Positions 22,528-34,063 of a stretch of 64,000 nucleotides of DNA are shown here, in pieces. Source of the stretch: Coriolopsis trogii (taxonomy: Eukaryota; Basidiomycota; Agaricomycetes; Polyporales; Polyporaceae); assembly GCA_020543525.1 (NCBI GenBank), contig JAHYIO010000001.1, forward strand, positions 4,030,001 to 4,094,000. The letters are read 5' to 3'. Below the pieces are notes generated by a model. That model was not told the DNA's origin. It saw nothing but the letters and a program-made list of their open reading frames with translations, and searched no databases. A program made the position numbers and the translations under genes. Positions within the stretch are counted from its first letter, which is position 1; each line of letters starts with the position of its first letter.

Positions 22528-22649
22528 TCTTCTCGGTGGCCGCATTCTCGAGTTCCGTTGCACAGCTTATGCCACGTCATGCATCGTAGCCTTGTACCCA
22601 TAGTCATAGTTCTCTCGCATCTGCACATATCCTTCTAGCGCATGGATCC

Positions 22650-24993
22650 CTATCCAGATCTCGCGTTCTGGATCTTAGCAGCCCTCCTACAAATGGATGA
22701 AGACAGTCAGCAACGTCAGAGCCGCGGGGAATGTGGTCATGGCGGAGTTGGCGGATCGCAAAACTTACGTGAAGACATTCCAGACGGCGGTCTGGTTCGC
22801 GTAGAAAGTGTTGCCTGAAACGAAATACAAAAGACAGATCTCAGCATCTGTGAAAAAAAAAACGACGATACGGATCGAGATGGGATCGCACCGTCGTTCG
22901 GGGAAGCCTATGCAGAGGCAAAAGAGAGGGCCGGTGAGATAGAGTCATACAGGGTATAGGCTGGGGAGTCACGTACACCGTCGATGATCGCGTCAGCGTA
23001 CTTGATGAGCCGGTTTCCGCCGTTCTCGGTAAGACCTAATTGGCCCCATTGCCATGGCATGATCCTGTGCGGATGGTCGCATCAGTGCATAGCTCACGGG
23101 GACAATGCGGCTGGGGTTGATTACCCTCTGTAGCAGACTAGTCAGTCATGATACAAGGCGTGAAATAGTTGGCCACTTACGCGTGCCTGGTGTCCAAGGC
23201 CCGCTGGACCCACTTGGGGTAGACATCGGTCTTATTTTCTAGAGAACAATGAGGCCCGCCAACGTGGATGGGAAAGAAACGGAACGTACGGAGTCCGCTG
23301 ACACCAAATTCTTCAAGGATCACCGGCTTGTTTGCCTTATTCGCCGCTACACAAGCCTTGAATCAAGTATGCCGAGCCATGAGGAAAATGGAACATTACA
23401 TCGGATGTGTTGGTCAATCCACTCGAGGCCCCACTCCTCGACAGTCCAGTTGGAGCCAGGGAAGTCCTATTCGTTCTCATCAATTGATTTCACGGGGCTA
23501 TATCAACGACACGGATGGGGACTTACGAGATCGGAATACCAGGTTTGCGGGTATAAGTGCTGATGGTGGTTTATCAGAATCGCTCTTTGGCCAATGCAAC
23601 TACAATTGACCCACGTAGGTCCCGAAGTCTATGTTGGGTAAAAGCAAGTCGTGATCGAAGTCTTCGCCGGCTTGCGAGACCTTAGTTGATGTCTACTGAG
23701 AGACATCATCGCTTTACACACCTTGTCCGTTATAATTGTAATCACTGGCTTTCTGAACATTGTCCTTCCAGAAAAAGTGACCCTCTCCTCCAGTGGTAAT
23801 CATGTGGTGGGGATCACTAGAAGTATGAGTGAACGCCTGTATAGCTAGACACACTGATGCCACACTACTCACAGGCTGCGAACAAAATCGGACTGCTGTC
23901 TATACCAGGTCTTCAACGTATCCGAGCCCGGGACGCAAGAGGGACCAGCTGGGAGTGTGTCGCTCAAGCAGCGAGCTTCGTTCATCAACTCCCAGGCGAA
24001 AATCGCCGGAGAAGTCTTGTAGCGATTCACGATCGTCTTCACATAAGATTCTGTAGTATGTCTATAAGCGTCGCGCCCCCGCAATGTTCGATGTACCCAC
24101 GATAGGTGGCGACGATTCTCTTATCAGTGAAGAAAACGTCATGCGGCTGGCCAGCACCAGCAATCCATTGAATGTAGAGGTCAGAGCCCTGAAGAAACAG
24201 TCAGCGAGCTTGCTTGCTTCACCATAGTCGTCATGCTCACGCCATATCCAACCCTTGATGAAGAGAGATCAGTATCCAAGGACTTCGACGCGAACAGAAC
24301 CATACCAATTATTGGCGAAGGCAACGATGACTTTGATACCGTGTTTCTCTGCCGTAGAAATAACGTTGTCCAACCGTTGTAGGCCTTGAGCTCCTTCGTT
24401 AAGGACGTAGTTGGTACCGTTCCAGACCTGTGGTATTGATGAGAGGGTGGCGACCGTCTATTTGAGCCACACTCACCTGGTAATACGTGAGGTTGGACTC
24501 GAGCGCACCCTGGAGTTCGGTCCCGTTGATGGCGTTCCAGCCCTGCAACACGACTCTACCTATCCACAAGCTATCCCTGGAGGAATATGGCGGTGCATGA
24601 CTTACCCAGGTACGCAGAACCTTGATACCGGCCTGTTGCATGGAACTAAAGGTCTTCTCGACGTCTTTCTGTGTGGTGAGGAGAGGCAACCACTACATAT
24701 ACCCGCATATCAGCTTGGGAGCTTCACCCGTCACCCGTCAACAAAGGCCAGTACTTACGTATGAATTTGCCCCAACGAAGGCCTGGTAATACATGTGAGA
24801 TGGACGACTAGACAGGGCGTATAGCAGAACTTACAAATGGCTTCCCGTCGAGCTGGAAGGTCCTCCCATTGGTTGTGACGAACCCACGCGGGACCTTTCT
24901 ACCCCTTCCTGGGACGCTCACCGCTGTGGAAGGCGCAACGAGAGCCCATGCAGACAGAAGACAGGCAACAAGGAAAGCTCGCATCGTTCGCAT
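22650..24993 (-). CDS. Secreted endo-1,4-beta-mannanase, GH5
   Basis: Cleaves beta-1,4 links inside mannan and galactomannan outside the cell. The start MRTMRAFLVACLLSAWALVA is a signal peptide. Then FVTTNGRTFQLDGKPF, AFVGANSYW, DVEKTFSSMQQAGIKVLRTW, KHGIKVIVAFANNWVGYGGM, AIFAWELMNEARC (acid/base Glu in MNE), HMITTGGEGHFFW, NIDFGTYHFYPQTW, WIDQHIEAANKANKPVILEE (nucleophile Glu in LEEFG), and MPWQWGQLG. This order matches fungal GH5 subfamily 7 mannanases. At least twelve short introns; the last exon gives RAAKIQNARSG and stop at 22650. No cellulose-binding module was seen. About 440 aa, and both catalytic Glu are intact. Confidence 0.92.
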
Positions 24994-25049
24994 CAGTCAC
25001 TGAGCTGAGTCGTCAGAAACAAAGCTCCGAGGCTACCTCGTTCTGTGGC

Positions 25050-25057
25050 TTTATATA
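25050..25057 (-). promoter_or_regulatory. TATA box of the mannanase gene
   Basis: TATATAAA on the minus strand, about 57 bases upstream of the ATG at 24993. Position fits a core promoter. Confidence 0.6.
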
Positions 25058-25063
25058 CGAAGG

Positions 25064-25083
25064 CATCAAGAATATTCTTGATG
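25064..25083. promoter_or_regulatory. Perfect 20-bp palindrome upstream of the mannanase TATA box
   Basis: Reads catcaagaatattcttgatg, identical to its reverse complement, directly upstream (minus-strand sense) of the TATA box and about 70-90 bases before the start codon. The centre contains GAATATTC. It could be a dimeric regulator site; no factor is assigned. Confidence 0.5.
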
Positions 25084-25444
25084 TCTTCGGGATGGCGGCG
25101 TACGAATCGACGGCCCGTACGTTACGCCAGCGGTGTTCGGAAGGCCTTAGCCCGGAAGAACGTCGGGGAGCAGTCAGGTGCAAGGTCAGACTGGACATGG
25201 TCCTGTACGCGTGACGCCAGACTCGTTCAGACTGATCATATGTATAACGCAGAGGGACGGAGAGTTCTAGGAGCAGAGTCCAAGGTGTATGCGATGAGCA
25301 TGCATACTACATATGGTCGTGGTTGGCGTTGAAGTGTTTCAGTTGCCTAATGCGGATCTCACAGTTTTTGGGGTCCTAGACGCCCTTGTGACGCCGAGCT
25401 CTACGTTCTGTGCAACCACCGCTGCGGCCAACCAACTTACAACC
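25084..25444. other. Divergent intergenic region, mannanase and IPI1
   Basis: Space between the mannanase promoter elements (minus) and the IPI1 start (plus). Nothing else recognised. Confidence 0.4.
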
Positions 25445-28393
25445 ATGCCAAAAAGCACCAAGAAGAAGAAAGATAAGGCTGCTGATTTTACAGTACGAAT
25501 ATGTCGTCGTTCAAAAAGCAGTCAATGACGTACCTCCTTCTCCAGAAAGCCAAGCTAAAACTTGGGAAAGGCAAACAAACGCCGAGTAATGTTGTTGACA
25601 CTTCCTTCAAGGCAAGATGTGAGTGTAGGCGTATCAATATGACGTATCTATTTGCTTACAAGAGCTATCAGCCATCGCTCTCCCTTCGCAGAGCATTGCG
25701 ACCGAAAAGGATGCGGATGCTCCCACCACAAAGCGACGGCTCACTTTCGACGCTCTCATAGCGCACACGAAGCACTACAATGCTGCAACACGCAGAGGTC
25801 AGGGATGGTACATGATAAATGGGGGATTTGTTACTGAATATCGTAATGCCAGATGCTATATTGGGTCTGCGGGAGCTCTTCGACGCTCATCCAGAGCTCA
25901 TATCCGTACACCTGACAACGCTAGTCAACAATTGCGTGCGCCTCATTGGCGACGAAGTACGTGTCATTGGGAAGCGTCTCCACATTTTCTGACGTTGATA
26001 GTAGGATTCGAGCGTACGGAAAGGGCTTCTTGCGTTCTTTGGATGGCTTTTCCGACAAGTTCCCGTTGTACGTTCCAGCACTACGACCTTGGGCCGCTGC
26101 ACGCTAATGTCCGGGTCAATTAGGATGACCTCACGCCACATTCAGCTGTGCTCCTTCTATTCACGACATCAGCGCAGACCCATATATTCCCAGAGATCCG
26201 GATTGACGCCATCCGTTTCCTCGACATATACCTCGAGTGTATCCCCGAGGTAGTGACAGATGGTTGGATGCACCCAGGAAGTGGGTCTCACGGTAGGAGA
26301 GTTCTGGAAGGATATCTTGGCATTCTGAATGCTGGAACGACATTCGGGGAGGGTGGTGGTATGCTTTCGACGCATATTTGGTAGGTGCGCCTGCTAAACA
26401 TACGCATTTAGATTCAGGGCCGGCTCAGGCGACGTCGACCGCGAGCGTCGTGTTGTCACCGGCGGTGTGTCTTCTTCCTATTGGTATGCTGACGCACGAA
26501 TCATGCTGATATTGCCTCAAGTCGAAGTTGGTCGTTCTGAAGTCGCTAGCCACCTTTCTATCTCATGCCATAACCTCGGCGTGGCAACCACATGAAAGCA
26601 GCGACTCGTCTAGTTCGACCACGTCCACACCATCCTGGTATTTTCAATCCTCATTTGCGTCATCGTCGGCCTTCGAAACCTTTGATGCAGTTCTCCGCCC
26701 TTCCTCCATACGACTCAATTCCGACCCAGCGTGGCACTGGTCCGCAGAGGTATCCGCGAGTGACGATATCGGATTCTGTGGTCCATTCCCCCTCGCTTCC
26801 AATCTTGTATCAGACAAGTGGGCCCTCAGCGATCTTGCGAACATTGATACCATCGTTTCCACTCTCCGGGGGCAAGGTGAAACAGGCGGGGGTGCAGAGA
26901 TCGCCTGTGTGACGGTAGGCATACTCCACGCACTGCCTCATGCTCGCTGTCTCATCGAGGTTTGCAGCATCTATCGAGAACATTACATTCCATGCTGGTG
27001 TCGACGTTCCTCGATTGTGCACCGACGGTGTTTTCGCCTAGTTCAGCACCGCCGGAGATCGAGATGCAAATGGTATTAGTCGTGTGCCGAATATGTCGCA
27101 GTCTATATGGCAAGATACTTCAAGATTCCAGCGAGGTGGGTCGCAACGTCCTCATCATGCATTACTTTTCTCATTTACACGTGATCGACATCCAGTCAGG
27201 GACGATTCATGAAGCAGCAGAAGCAGATTTGCAGACCATCCTCTCCTACCTCTCCCCCTATTTCCCTTTCACAATCACCGGCCTAGCAACCGCAAAGCGT
27301 GACATGAAAGCGGAGCAAACCTTCCAGGACCTCTGTTTGATATTCTGCGAGCTATCGTCGTTCCTCGTCTTGGCGTCCCAGAGGAACCGCTCACGACCAC
27401 CTGCCAAGAGCCAGGCGAGAGGCCAACCCAAACGGACTCGTGCAACTCATCCTGCGCCGTCCGTGGTCCATCCTCGGCAAATCGAACACGTCAGTGCATA
27501 TATCATCCAGCTGTTGCAGGGACAGGCACCATCGTCTGGTGTTCCGTCATCACTTCCGCGACCAATCACTCCGCAAGCATACGTTGCGCTGCTGCCCACC
27601 ATCTGGTCTTTGGTAAATGCGCACTCTTCAGACTCGGAGGATGCTGCTGCTACCTTGTTTGGTGCGGTCATAGAGCACGCGAACAGGGCGTCATCGACAT
27701 CGGCCGTCAAGCGACACACTATTGAGTTCATTGGTAGGATGATGCTTGTGAGTGCCTGCGATCTTAATCCTCATTATTTCCATTGAGTCAATGTGCACCC
27801 CTAGCTGGACCGCGAACCGGAATATGTAGGGGTATTCCGGATAGGACAGAGCAGTGAAGTGGACGCCAAGCTCCATGAATGGATCCTGCAACTTCCAAAG
27901 ACACTTTGGGAATTGGGCAGCAATCACCTGGCGACCTCAGAGGTAACGATCTTGGAATGACCATATTATGACTTCGGAACTGACAAGAACATCATAGACA
28001 GTGGTTCGCCTTCTGATGCGCCTTGCCCAACGTCGGTCACCGATGCTCCAGCCAGGAGTATGTGTTGCCGTATCTCTACTCTACCGCCGTGTCCAGGGCT
28101 GACACTGTTTTGCTTCTGTTCCGTTGGAGCAGACATACACCGCACTTTGCTCACGCCTTGCTCCTTACTTCACCATCACGCACCCGTCCCGAGGAAAGCT
28201 GCCAGGGCCCTTCACGAAACTCCCTCCAAGTTCGAGACTGCGCCACTTGGTACTTGACCTCGTCGCATCTATTGTCAGCCAAGGCACCAGCGCCCCGAGT
28301 GAGCAAGACGGCCTGAGGAACGTGGTGACGGATTGCGTCCGGGATACTCCGGACGCGACGTACTGGGCTGGGATCCTGGATCGTGCGCAATGA
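25445..28393 (+). CDS. Pre-rRNA-processing protein IPI1 (TEX10 family)
   Basis: Subunit of the nucleolar RIX1 complex (with Rix1 and Ipi3) needed for ITS2 processing and 60S maturation. The start MPKSTKKKKDKAADFT joins across an intron to KAKLKLGKGKQTPSNVVDTS and FKARSIALPSQSIATEKDAD, the conserved N-terminal Ipi1 signature. Then TTKRRLTFDALIAHTKHYN, MGLRELFDAHPELISVHLTT and IFPEIRIDAIRFLDIYLECI follow, forming a helical-repeat fold. Later exons give SWYFQSSFASSSAFETFDAV, STFLDCAPTVFSPSSAPPE, a lysine/arginine-rich stretch RSRPPAKSQARGQPKRTR and the last exon from about 28124 to the stop at 28391-28393. About 800 aa with roughly a dozen introns. Some inner joins are uncertain; identity rests mainly on the N-terminus. 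Confidence 0.88.
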
Positions 28394-28544
28394 TCCACAC
28401 TGGCTGGGGTGCGCCGTAGTTGTAAGTATCCAATGCATGCATGCTATTGTACATATGAAATGATGCGAATAGCAGTGACCTTAGATCGTTCCTCCTTGGT
28501 AGTGTTGGTCATGTAGTACGATGTTCAGCTGCGTCAGCGCCCGC

Positions 28545-30233
28545 TCACTCCGAGTCTAGTTCCGAATCATCCTCCTCGTCCTCCTCATCGTCGGGCTCTT
28601 CACGAGCATGCGTCGCGCTAAACATCTCTAGAATGGTATCGCGATCATATGCTTCGAGCTCCTCTCCGTCCCAACCGGGCCACTCCCACTCTGATATGTG
28701 CGCGTCCGGCTCGTCGTCGCTGACGTCACTGTCCTCCGTACGCTCGCTGCCAGATGCATCGTCGTCCTCAAGAGGCTCGTACGGGGACTCATCCGACGCT
28801 CCGTCCTCGTCCTCGTTGTCTCCTTCTTCGTCTCCCTCTCCGTCTTCATCGTCCTCTTCGTCGTCATCGGACGCGACATAGTCGCTCGAGTCGTCCTCTT
28901 CTTCCGTAGTCAGGTGAACGAACCACGGGACGTCTTTCTGCAATCCGCTGTTGGGCACGGTCCCCGACGGCGTCTGGAGGACGTATATCGTTCCAAAGCG
29001 GTGGACCCGCATATCGTCCTCCCCAGACACGAGTGATGGATGACATACAAGTGGGACATCCGGGCGGACGATTCTGCGCAGGATGCGGACTTTCACCAGC
29101 GAAGGCAGGATCTCTCTCCAAGTCATAGTCGGCTCCTGGAACTCTACCATGGTCCATGGCTCTGCCGCGTCGTTCACGTGACACCACAGGTCGAGGTATC
29201 GAAGCGTGGAGGACCGAATGCTCGCCCACACGGCGGATGCGCTGGTGGTGGGCGCGGCGGGGAAGACGAGGTGCTCGAGAGCGGGACAGAGGGTGCCTAA
29301 TTCATCCAAGTGGCTGAGAAGGCACGGTTCCCAGTTGTAGTCGTAGATGCCGGTCCGCCTTTTGGGACAGATGTGGAGGTAGGTGAGCGCGCGACCGTGC
29401 TTCCTGAGGATGTCTATGGGGATCGACAAGCAGTTGAACGCGGTGAGAGTCTTGAGGGCGGGCATGGCCCATCGGCCGCATACGAGGGTGCTGAACGCGA
29501 AGTTGTCCTGGTAGATCTGGAGCTCTGTCAACTTGGGGAGTCTCACTTCTGGGAGAGTGTCGAAGCCTTGAATGACGCCGTTGACGTTGACATGCCCTAA
29601 TTTGAGTGAAAGTAAGGCGGGGGCAGAGGTGAGGAGTTTGTGTAATTCGATGATATGGCCATGGGAGAGTTCCATCGAGATGTCGAGCTCGCGTAGACCG
29701 GAAGAGAGACGGGTCTGTATCGCTTGGCCAAAGGGGTCAGTGTGATCTTGGACGAACCATGTCGGGTTGAACCCTAGCCAGCTCCCCTCGTTATCCGTGT
29801 CGTCTAGATCCAGGAAGTTTGGATGTGTATGGAAGGACAGCGAGCGTAGCGCTACACAGCGTTGGAGTATCTGTAACAGATCATGCTTGACGACGTCTGC
29901 ACAAGGTTGCCAGATGACGCAGGAATCCATACGAATGTGCTGGATAAGATGACACAGGTCGCGCCCCTCGTTCAACGACAAGGTGCGGGCAAGTGCGGGA
30001 ATTTGGCCCATGCGACGGAGCACGATGTCTTCGTACAGCACGGCAGTGGCCGGCCAAGACCACGATTTGCAGACGAGAACAAGGCCCTTCCGGAAGCGGA
30101 TCTCCTTCTCCCAAGGGCTCCAAGCACGCATGATGGATGGGTCGTATTCATGCAAAAGCGGCATCGTGGCTTTGAATATTCGTAAGAGAACCTCTGGCGG
30201 TAAAGAGGTGATATGTGTCGGTGGTTTGTACAT
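28545..30233 (-). CDS. F-box-like protein with acidic tail, intronless
   Basis: Single exon of 562 aa. Starts MYKPPTHITSLPPEVLLRIF, where LPPEVLLRIF is a clear F-box start, followed by VLVCKSWSWPATAVLYEDIV, the usual end of a basidiomycete F-box. The middle is a divergent leucine-rich region (LRSLSFHTHPNFLDL, LRELDISMELSHGH, LTYLHICPKR). From about residue 420 the chain is very acidic, with DDDEEDDEDGEGDEEGD and a last stretch ending DDSELDSE. Likely an SCF ubiquitin-ligase adaptor or a member of the fast-evolving mushroom F-box group. Lack of introns is unusual for this window. Confidence 0.85.
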   Translation of the reverse strand: MYKPPTHITSLPPEVLLRIFKATMPLLHEYDPSIMRAWSPWEKEIRFRKGLVLVCKSWSWPATAVLYEDIVLRRMGQIPALARTLSLNEGRDLCHLIQHIRMDSCVIWQPCADVVKHDLLQILQRCVALRSLSFHTHPNFLDLDDTDNEGSWLGFNPTWFVQDHTDPFGQAIQTRLSSGLRELDISMELSHGHIIELHKLLTSAPALLSLKLGHVNVNGVIQGFDTLPEVRLPKLTELQIYQDNFAFSTLVCGRWAMPALKTLTAFNCLSIPIDILRKHGRALTYLHICPKRRTGIYDYNWEPCLLSHLDELGTLCPALEHLVFPAAPTTSASAVWASIRSSTLRYLDLWCHVNDAAEPWTMVEFQEPTMTWREILPSLVKVRILRRIVRPDVPLVCHPSLVSGEDDMRVHRFGTIYVLQTPSGTVPNSGLQKDVPWFVHLTTEEEDDSSDYVASDDDEEDDEDGEGDEEGDNEDEDGASDESPYEPLEDDDASGSERTEDSDVSDDEPDAHISEWEWPGWDGEELEAYDRDTILEMFSATHAREEPDDEEDEEDDSELDSE

Positions 30234-30418
30234 GACCGATTGGAGGAACTGGTGGCTGGCTCTCAGTACGAACTCGCAACGAGGCTCAAGACACTCGGCT
30301 CACTCCGCCTTCTCGCATAAGGAACTTGACCGCCCCGCGACGGTGTTCGTTTTCTCTGCTCACGAGCAGTAACTCCTGTTTATGGCGACTCGCTTTGTGA
30401 GGTGAGTGGCATAGTAGT

Positions 30419-30709
30419 CTACTCTACAATGCTTACTGGTCGGAGCTTCTGCAAGTCCTCCTCAAGACGCGTCAGGTCTTGCTTCAGGCGCGTGTTCTGG
30501 TCCCGAAGCGTTTCGAGCTCGATGGCGATGTCGGACAAGGTGCGTTGCGAAAGCTCGTCAAGAAGCGCGGGACGAGTGGCACTTTGCACGTCCGTCGGTT
30601 CCTCTATCTCTAGCGTGGCCTGACTCCTTATGCGCAGGTTCATGTACATCTTCAAGTTCGAGGAAACGTGCTGGGCCACTTCCAAGCCTTTCATGCCCTT
30701 TGTACTCAT
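30419..30709 (-). CDS. Small coiled-coil protein, unrecognised
   Basis: 96 aa if started at MSTKGMKGLEVAQHVSSNLK. Residues 50-90 (LSQRTLSDIAIELETLRDQN, TRLKQDLTRLEEDLQKL) form a heptad-like coiled coil. The frame is open upstream to 30808, so an extra 5' exon is possible. No family recognised. It could be a subunit of a complex, but nothing supports a specific role. Confidence 0.5.
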   Translation of the reverse strand: MSTKGMKGLEVAQHVSSNLKMYMNLRIRSQATLEIEEPTDVQSATRPALLDELSQRTLSDIAIELETLRDQNTRLKQDLTRLEEDLQKLRPVSIVE

Positions 30710-30891
30710 CAGATCACATCGGCAACGAGGCAGATCACGATCGGCTTCGGCGCTAGCACTGTCAGTAGCGCGCAGTGCTACCAGGTTGGTGCATTTATGA
30801 ATGCACACAAAACTGTAGTACAGCTCACTACGCCTATTCGCTGAGACAATCCAGCAGCTTTACAACAGAGGGAAACATTGGAAGTGCTATT

Positions 30892-33334
30892 CTACTTTTG
30901 AAATTCCGCTAGAACGCGAGCCGTATTGAAGAAGTCCGTTTTGCCCAAGAGGAAATCTAGGAGTACAATCCACCATGGCTTCAATATGCGAAACTCATCA
31001 GATAGACGTACGTACCATCTCGTATAGCTGTAACGTTGTCCCGCATCAGCTGCAGGATCTTCTTCGAGGACAGCTCGTACCGTGGCCACGGAGCTAGCCG
31101 AGTGAGTGCATGAGACATAGGCGATGCCATACTTCGGGTACTGCAGAGCGACTTACCTCCCGGATTCAGGTCGTTCACAAAGTTAATATAGAAGTCGGCC
31201 ATCTGGTTCGCGAGCTCCCGCTCTGTATCGGAGACATGGCCGAAGAACAGGAGCAACTCCGACGCATGTGTCACTTGAGTTGTGGTCCCTTAAGCATCGC
31301 ATCAGATCTCGATGGAATGGAAGGCTTACCTCCACGCGCAGGGTCCTCTCCAGGTAGGAATTCAGTGAAGAAATACGCGTACAATGGTTGGAGCGGCGCG
31401 GCCTTCCTGAAGAAAAGCCTCCTTGGAGACAGGAAGAGCGCATCTGTATACCACGCCGACGCGCGATCGTACAGGGAGTCACCGGTGTTGAAAGCGCCAC
31501 CCAGACTGGAGTCTTTCGCGGGATACAACTCGTTCATGCCGTCGACAACATCCTGGGTTATTGTTGAGGAGTCGACGAAGAGACCCTTGATGTACGTGTC
31601 AAACGCCGCTTGCTCCGCCTGCGGTGGAACGCTGATGTTGAATACGGACTGAGAGAAGAAGGTGCCCTCGTTGAGCTGCTCGATAGCTCGCGCGTCAGTA
31701 GAAAACGAAACTTGAGCATGTACAACTCACGTTGGTACCTGCGACAATGGGAATGTGGAGAAATTCTCCACTGGCGATAACGCGTGACGGTTGCTCGTGC
31801 GCAAAGCTCCCAGATGGGCCAAGAGCTGGCTGCCATAACTGACTATTCAGGACGGTCGGTGTCAAGGTGTTAGACACATTCAACAGAGTCTGTACGCATC
31901 ATCGTGTGAGGCATGTTGAGCGGTTCATATTAGCGAAGCGACCGACCTCGAATGAGAGCTGTTGCAGACACGCGAACGAGGCTGGCCCGGATGGGCAACC
32001 AGAGGCAGTGACGAGTCTTGCGTACGGAAAGCCTGGATCATCATAGCGACTGGCCGGCGGGGCCGTCTTGCTATACCACCAGGAGTGATGAGCTGTTACA
32101 GGTTGAGATGGTCATAGATCTTACAATGGACCTGTCGCTGAGTCAAGTATCGCCGCCCTGAAGAGCCCCCGTTTGGAAGGAAACAGTACGTGAGCTTCTG
32201 CACTTCCCGCTCCTGCGGACTACGAAGGGATGAGTGTTTATTTGGAGACAGCACAGTAATAGTGTAGACACACCTGCCCCCAGAGCGTGACCTGAAACGA
32301 GAATGATCAACGGGAACTCAGAGTATGAGCACGGGCGAACGAGGCGCACCTTCGATGGATCTCCACCGAATGCTGCGAGGTTGTCTTGTAAGTAAGCAAG
32401 AGCGGCGCGTTGGTCTTGCAGCCCAGCATTTAGGTCTTTCGGTGAGATGTATCTGCTAGCAAGCTGCACTAGCCCGCCCATAGTAAAACATCTGCATTGT
32501 GACGAGAGTGCGTTGAGAAAAGGACTGACAAAACCGAAGGTGTTGATCCGATAGTTCCTGAAATGCAACATCGTCACGATCCCGAGCGGTGTTTTGAGAC
32601 CGGAGCTAGCCTCACGTTGTCACAATCATAACGGGTTTGCCAATTTTTATGCTCCGCTGAATGAGAACTGAGGCGCACCGTGATTTCTGAGACAGTGCGG
32701 GAAAGATCAACTCACGTACAGGTGGGATCATATTCCGGATCAGAAGCTGCCCTACAGTATTGTCGATTGAGTAATCAAGTTAGAAGCAGACGACTAGTCA
32801 GGGATTCATACCCTCTCATGAACGCTCCGCCCTGTATCGCAGATGACTTTTGTCAGATACATGCAGTATGGTCTGTGCATGGATGGAACCAACGTGTAGC
32901 CAAACCAGCACCGGTAGCTTCTCCGTGCTACTGACATTGCTTGGACGGAAGACCTCAAAGTCAGTCATCAGGCTGACGACTCAAGTTGTAGCAGAGTATG
33001 CATGACTCACATTCAAGTATAGACAATCTTCCGCCATCGGTGCTCCGAGAGTAGGAATCGGTACCTGAGGGCATGCGTTGCCAAAGGTCAAAGCATTCAT
33101 CACCTCCCTTGAGGCTCTTGTGATGGGCACGGGACTTTTGAATCGGAGTTTGCCAACGGGTGCGCGAGCGAAAGGTATACCCAGCCATTGGTGAAAACCT
33201 GACGAGTTAGTCGAGCCGCGGAAGGAACCCGAAGTAGTATGCACCACGAGACTCTGTGGTGCACATACAACGGGTCCGATCAGTGCATACAGCAACAGCA
33301 CTATACGCAGGAAAGTGGTTGAAGCTGGTGGCAT
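30892..33334 (-). CDS. Secreted type-B carboxylesterase/lipase
   Basis: Alpha/beta-hydrolase of the carboxylesterase type-B family (fungal lipase/cholinesterase-like), cleaving carboxylic esters outside the cell. The start MPPASTTFLRIVLLLYALIG is a signal peptide, then VHTTSGSFRGSTNSSGFHQW and LGIPFARAPVGKLRFKSP. EDCLYLN follows the first disulphide Cys. The nucleophile elbow is rebuilt across an intron: VTLWGQ joined to SAGAGSAEAHVLFPSK, giving GQSAGAGS with the catalytic Ser; upstream DQRAALAYLQDNLAAFGGDP is the usual helix. The C-terminus is MADFYINFVNDLNPG, ELSSKKILQLMRDNVTAIRD joined to DFLLGKTDFFNTARVLAEFQ and stop at 30892. At least ten introns, about 540 aa. Confidence 0.9.
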
Positions 33335-34063
33335 GGTGATACGTGGAAGCTAGTTGGAGGAGATCGGACTCTTGCAGACCTCTGCTTTCTCTTATGAGGT
33401 TGCAAGCGGACAGCGGCAATGATCAGGAAGAGCGGCGCTATGTTATGCAATTATCGCAATGCTCCCGAAGGAACCCACAGTGCACATGTCTTGCAGGGCG
33501 ACCCGCTCGGAACGCAAGCGGGCCAGCTGCAGGGTATTCCCAGCAACCGTGGGCACAATCGCACAATGTGCGCTGCCACGAGACCGCTGTCGTGCGTATA
33601 CCCGCTGCCTCGTTGACGAGAAGAACACGGGCACAATGCTCAGTGGACGCTGTGTTTTTTCGCCACCTTGTACCCGCCACCACCGATTGACGGTACGTCC
33701 ACGGGTGTCACATACGGATAGTCATGCCGGATTTACGGACCTTCTGGGAATCAATCAATGTAATAACATACTAATACAAACTTCGCACTCACATGGAAGC
33801 CTCAGATTGTGCAGACAGCATTGTTGATGGAACGAGTGGGTGTTCCAACGACCAAGTTCAACCAGGCGTTCGATGAGCAACAACAATCATTAAGCGCACG
33901 TACGGGTCGGGTCATTGGTGGCACGTGTCTTCCATGGGCCCACGCGACATTAGCGCTGCGGCCCCTCCAAGTCTGTCTCGTACTAGTATAGTTAACGGAT
34001 TTGACCAAGTTCTATGTGATAACGGTAGGCAGGCAAACACACCATAAGCAAGGAGGAGAATGT
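33335..34063. other. Divergent intergenic region, no gene seen
   Basis: Upstream of both the esterase (minus) and an F-box-like gene (plus). Overlapping frames near 33420-33690 on both strands lack any family signal. Confidence 0.4.

Noticed and set aside
22849..22862. Run of A near 22852 as a poly(A) trace of a retrocopy
   Set aside because: It lies inside an intron of the mannanase gene and no copied sequence precedes it.
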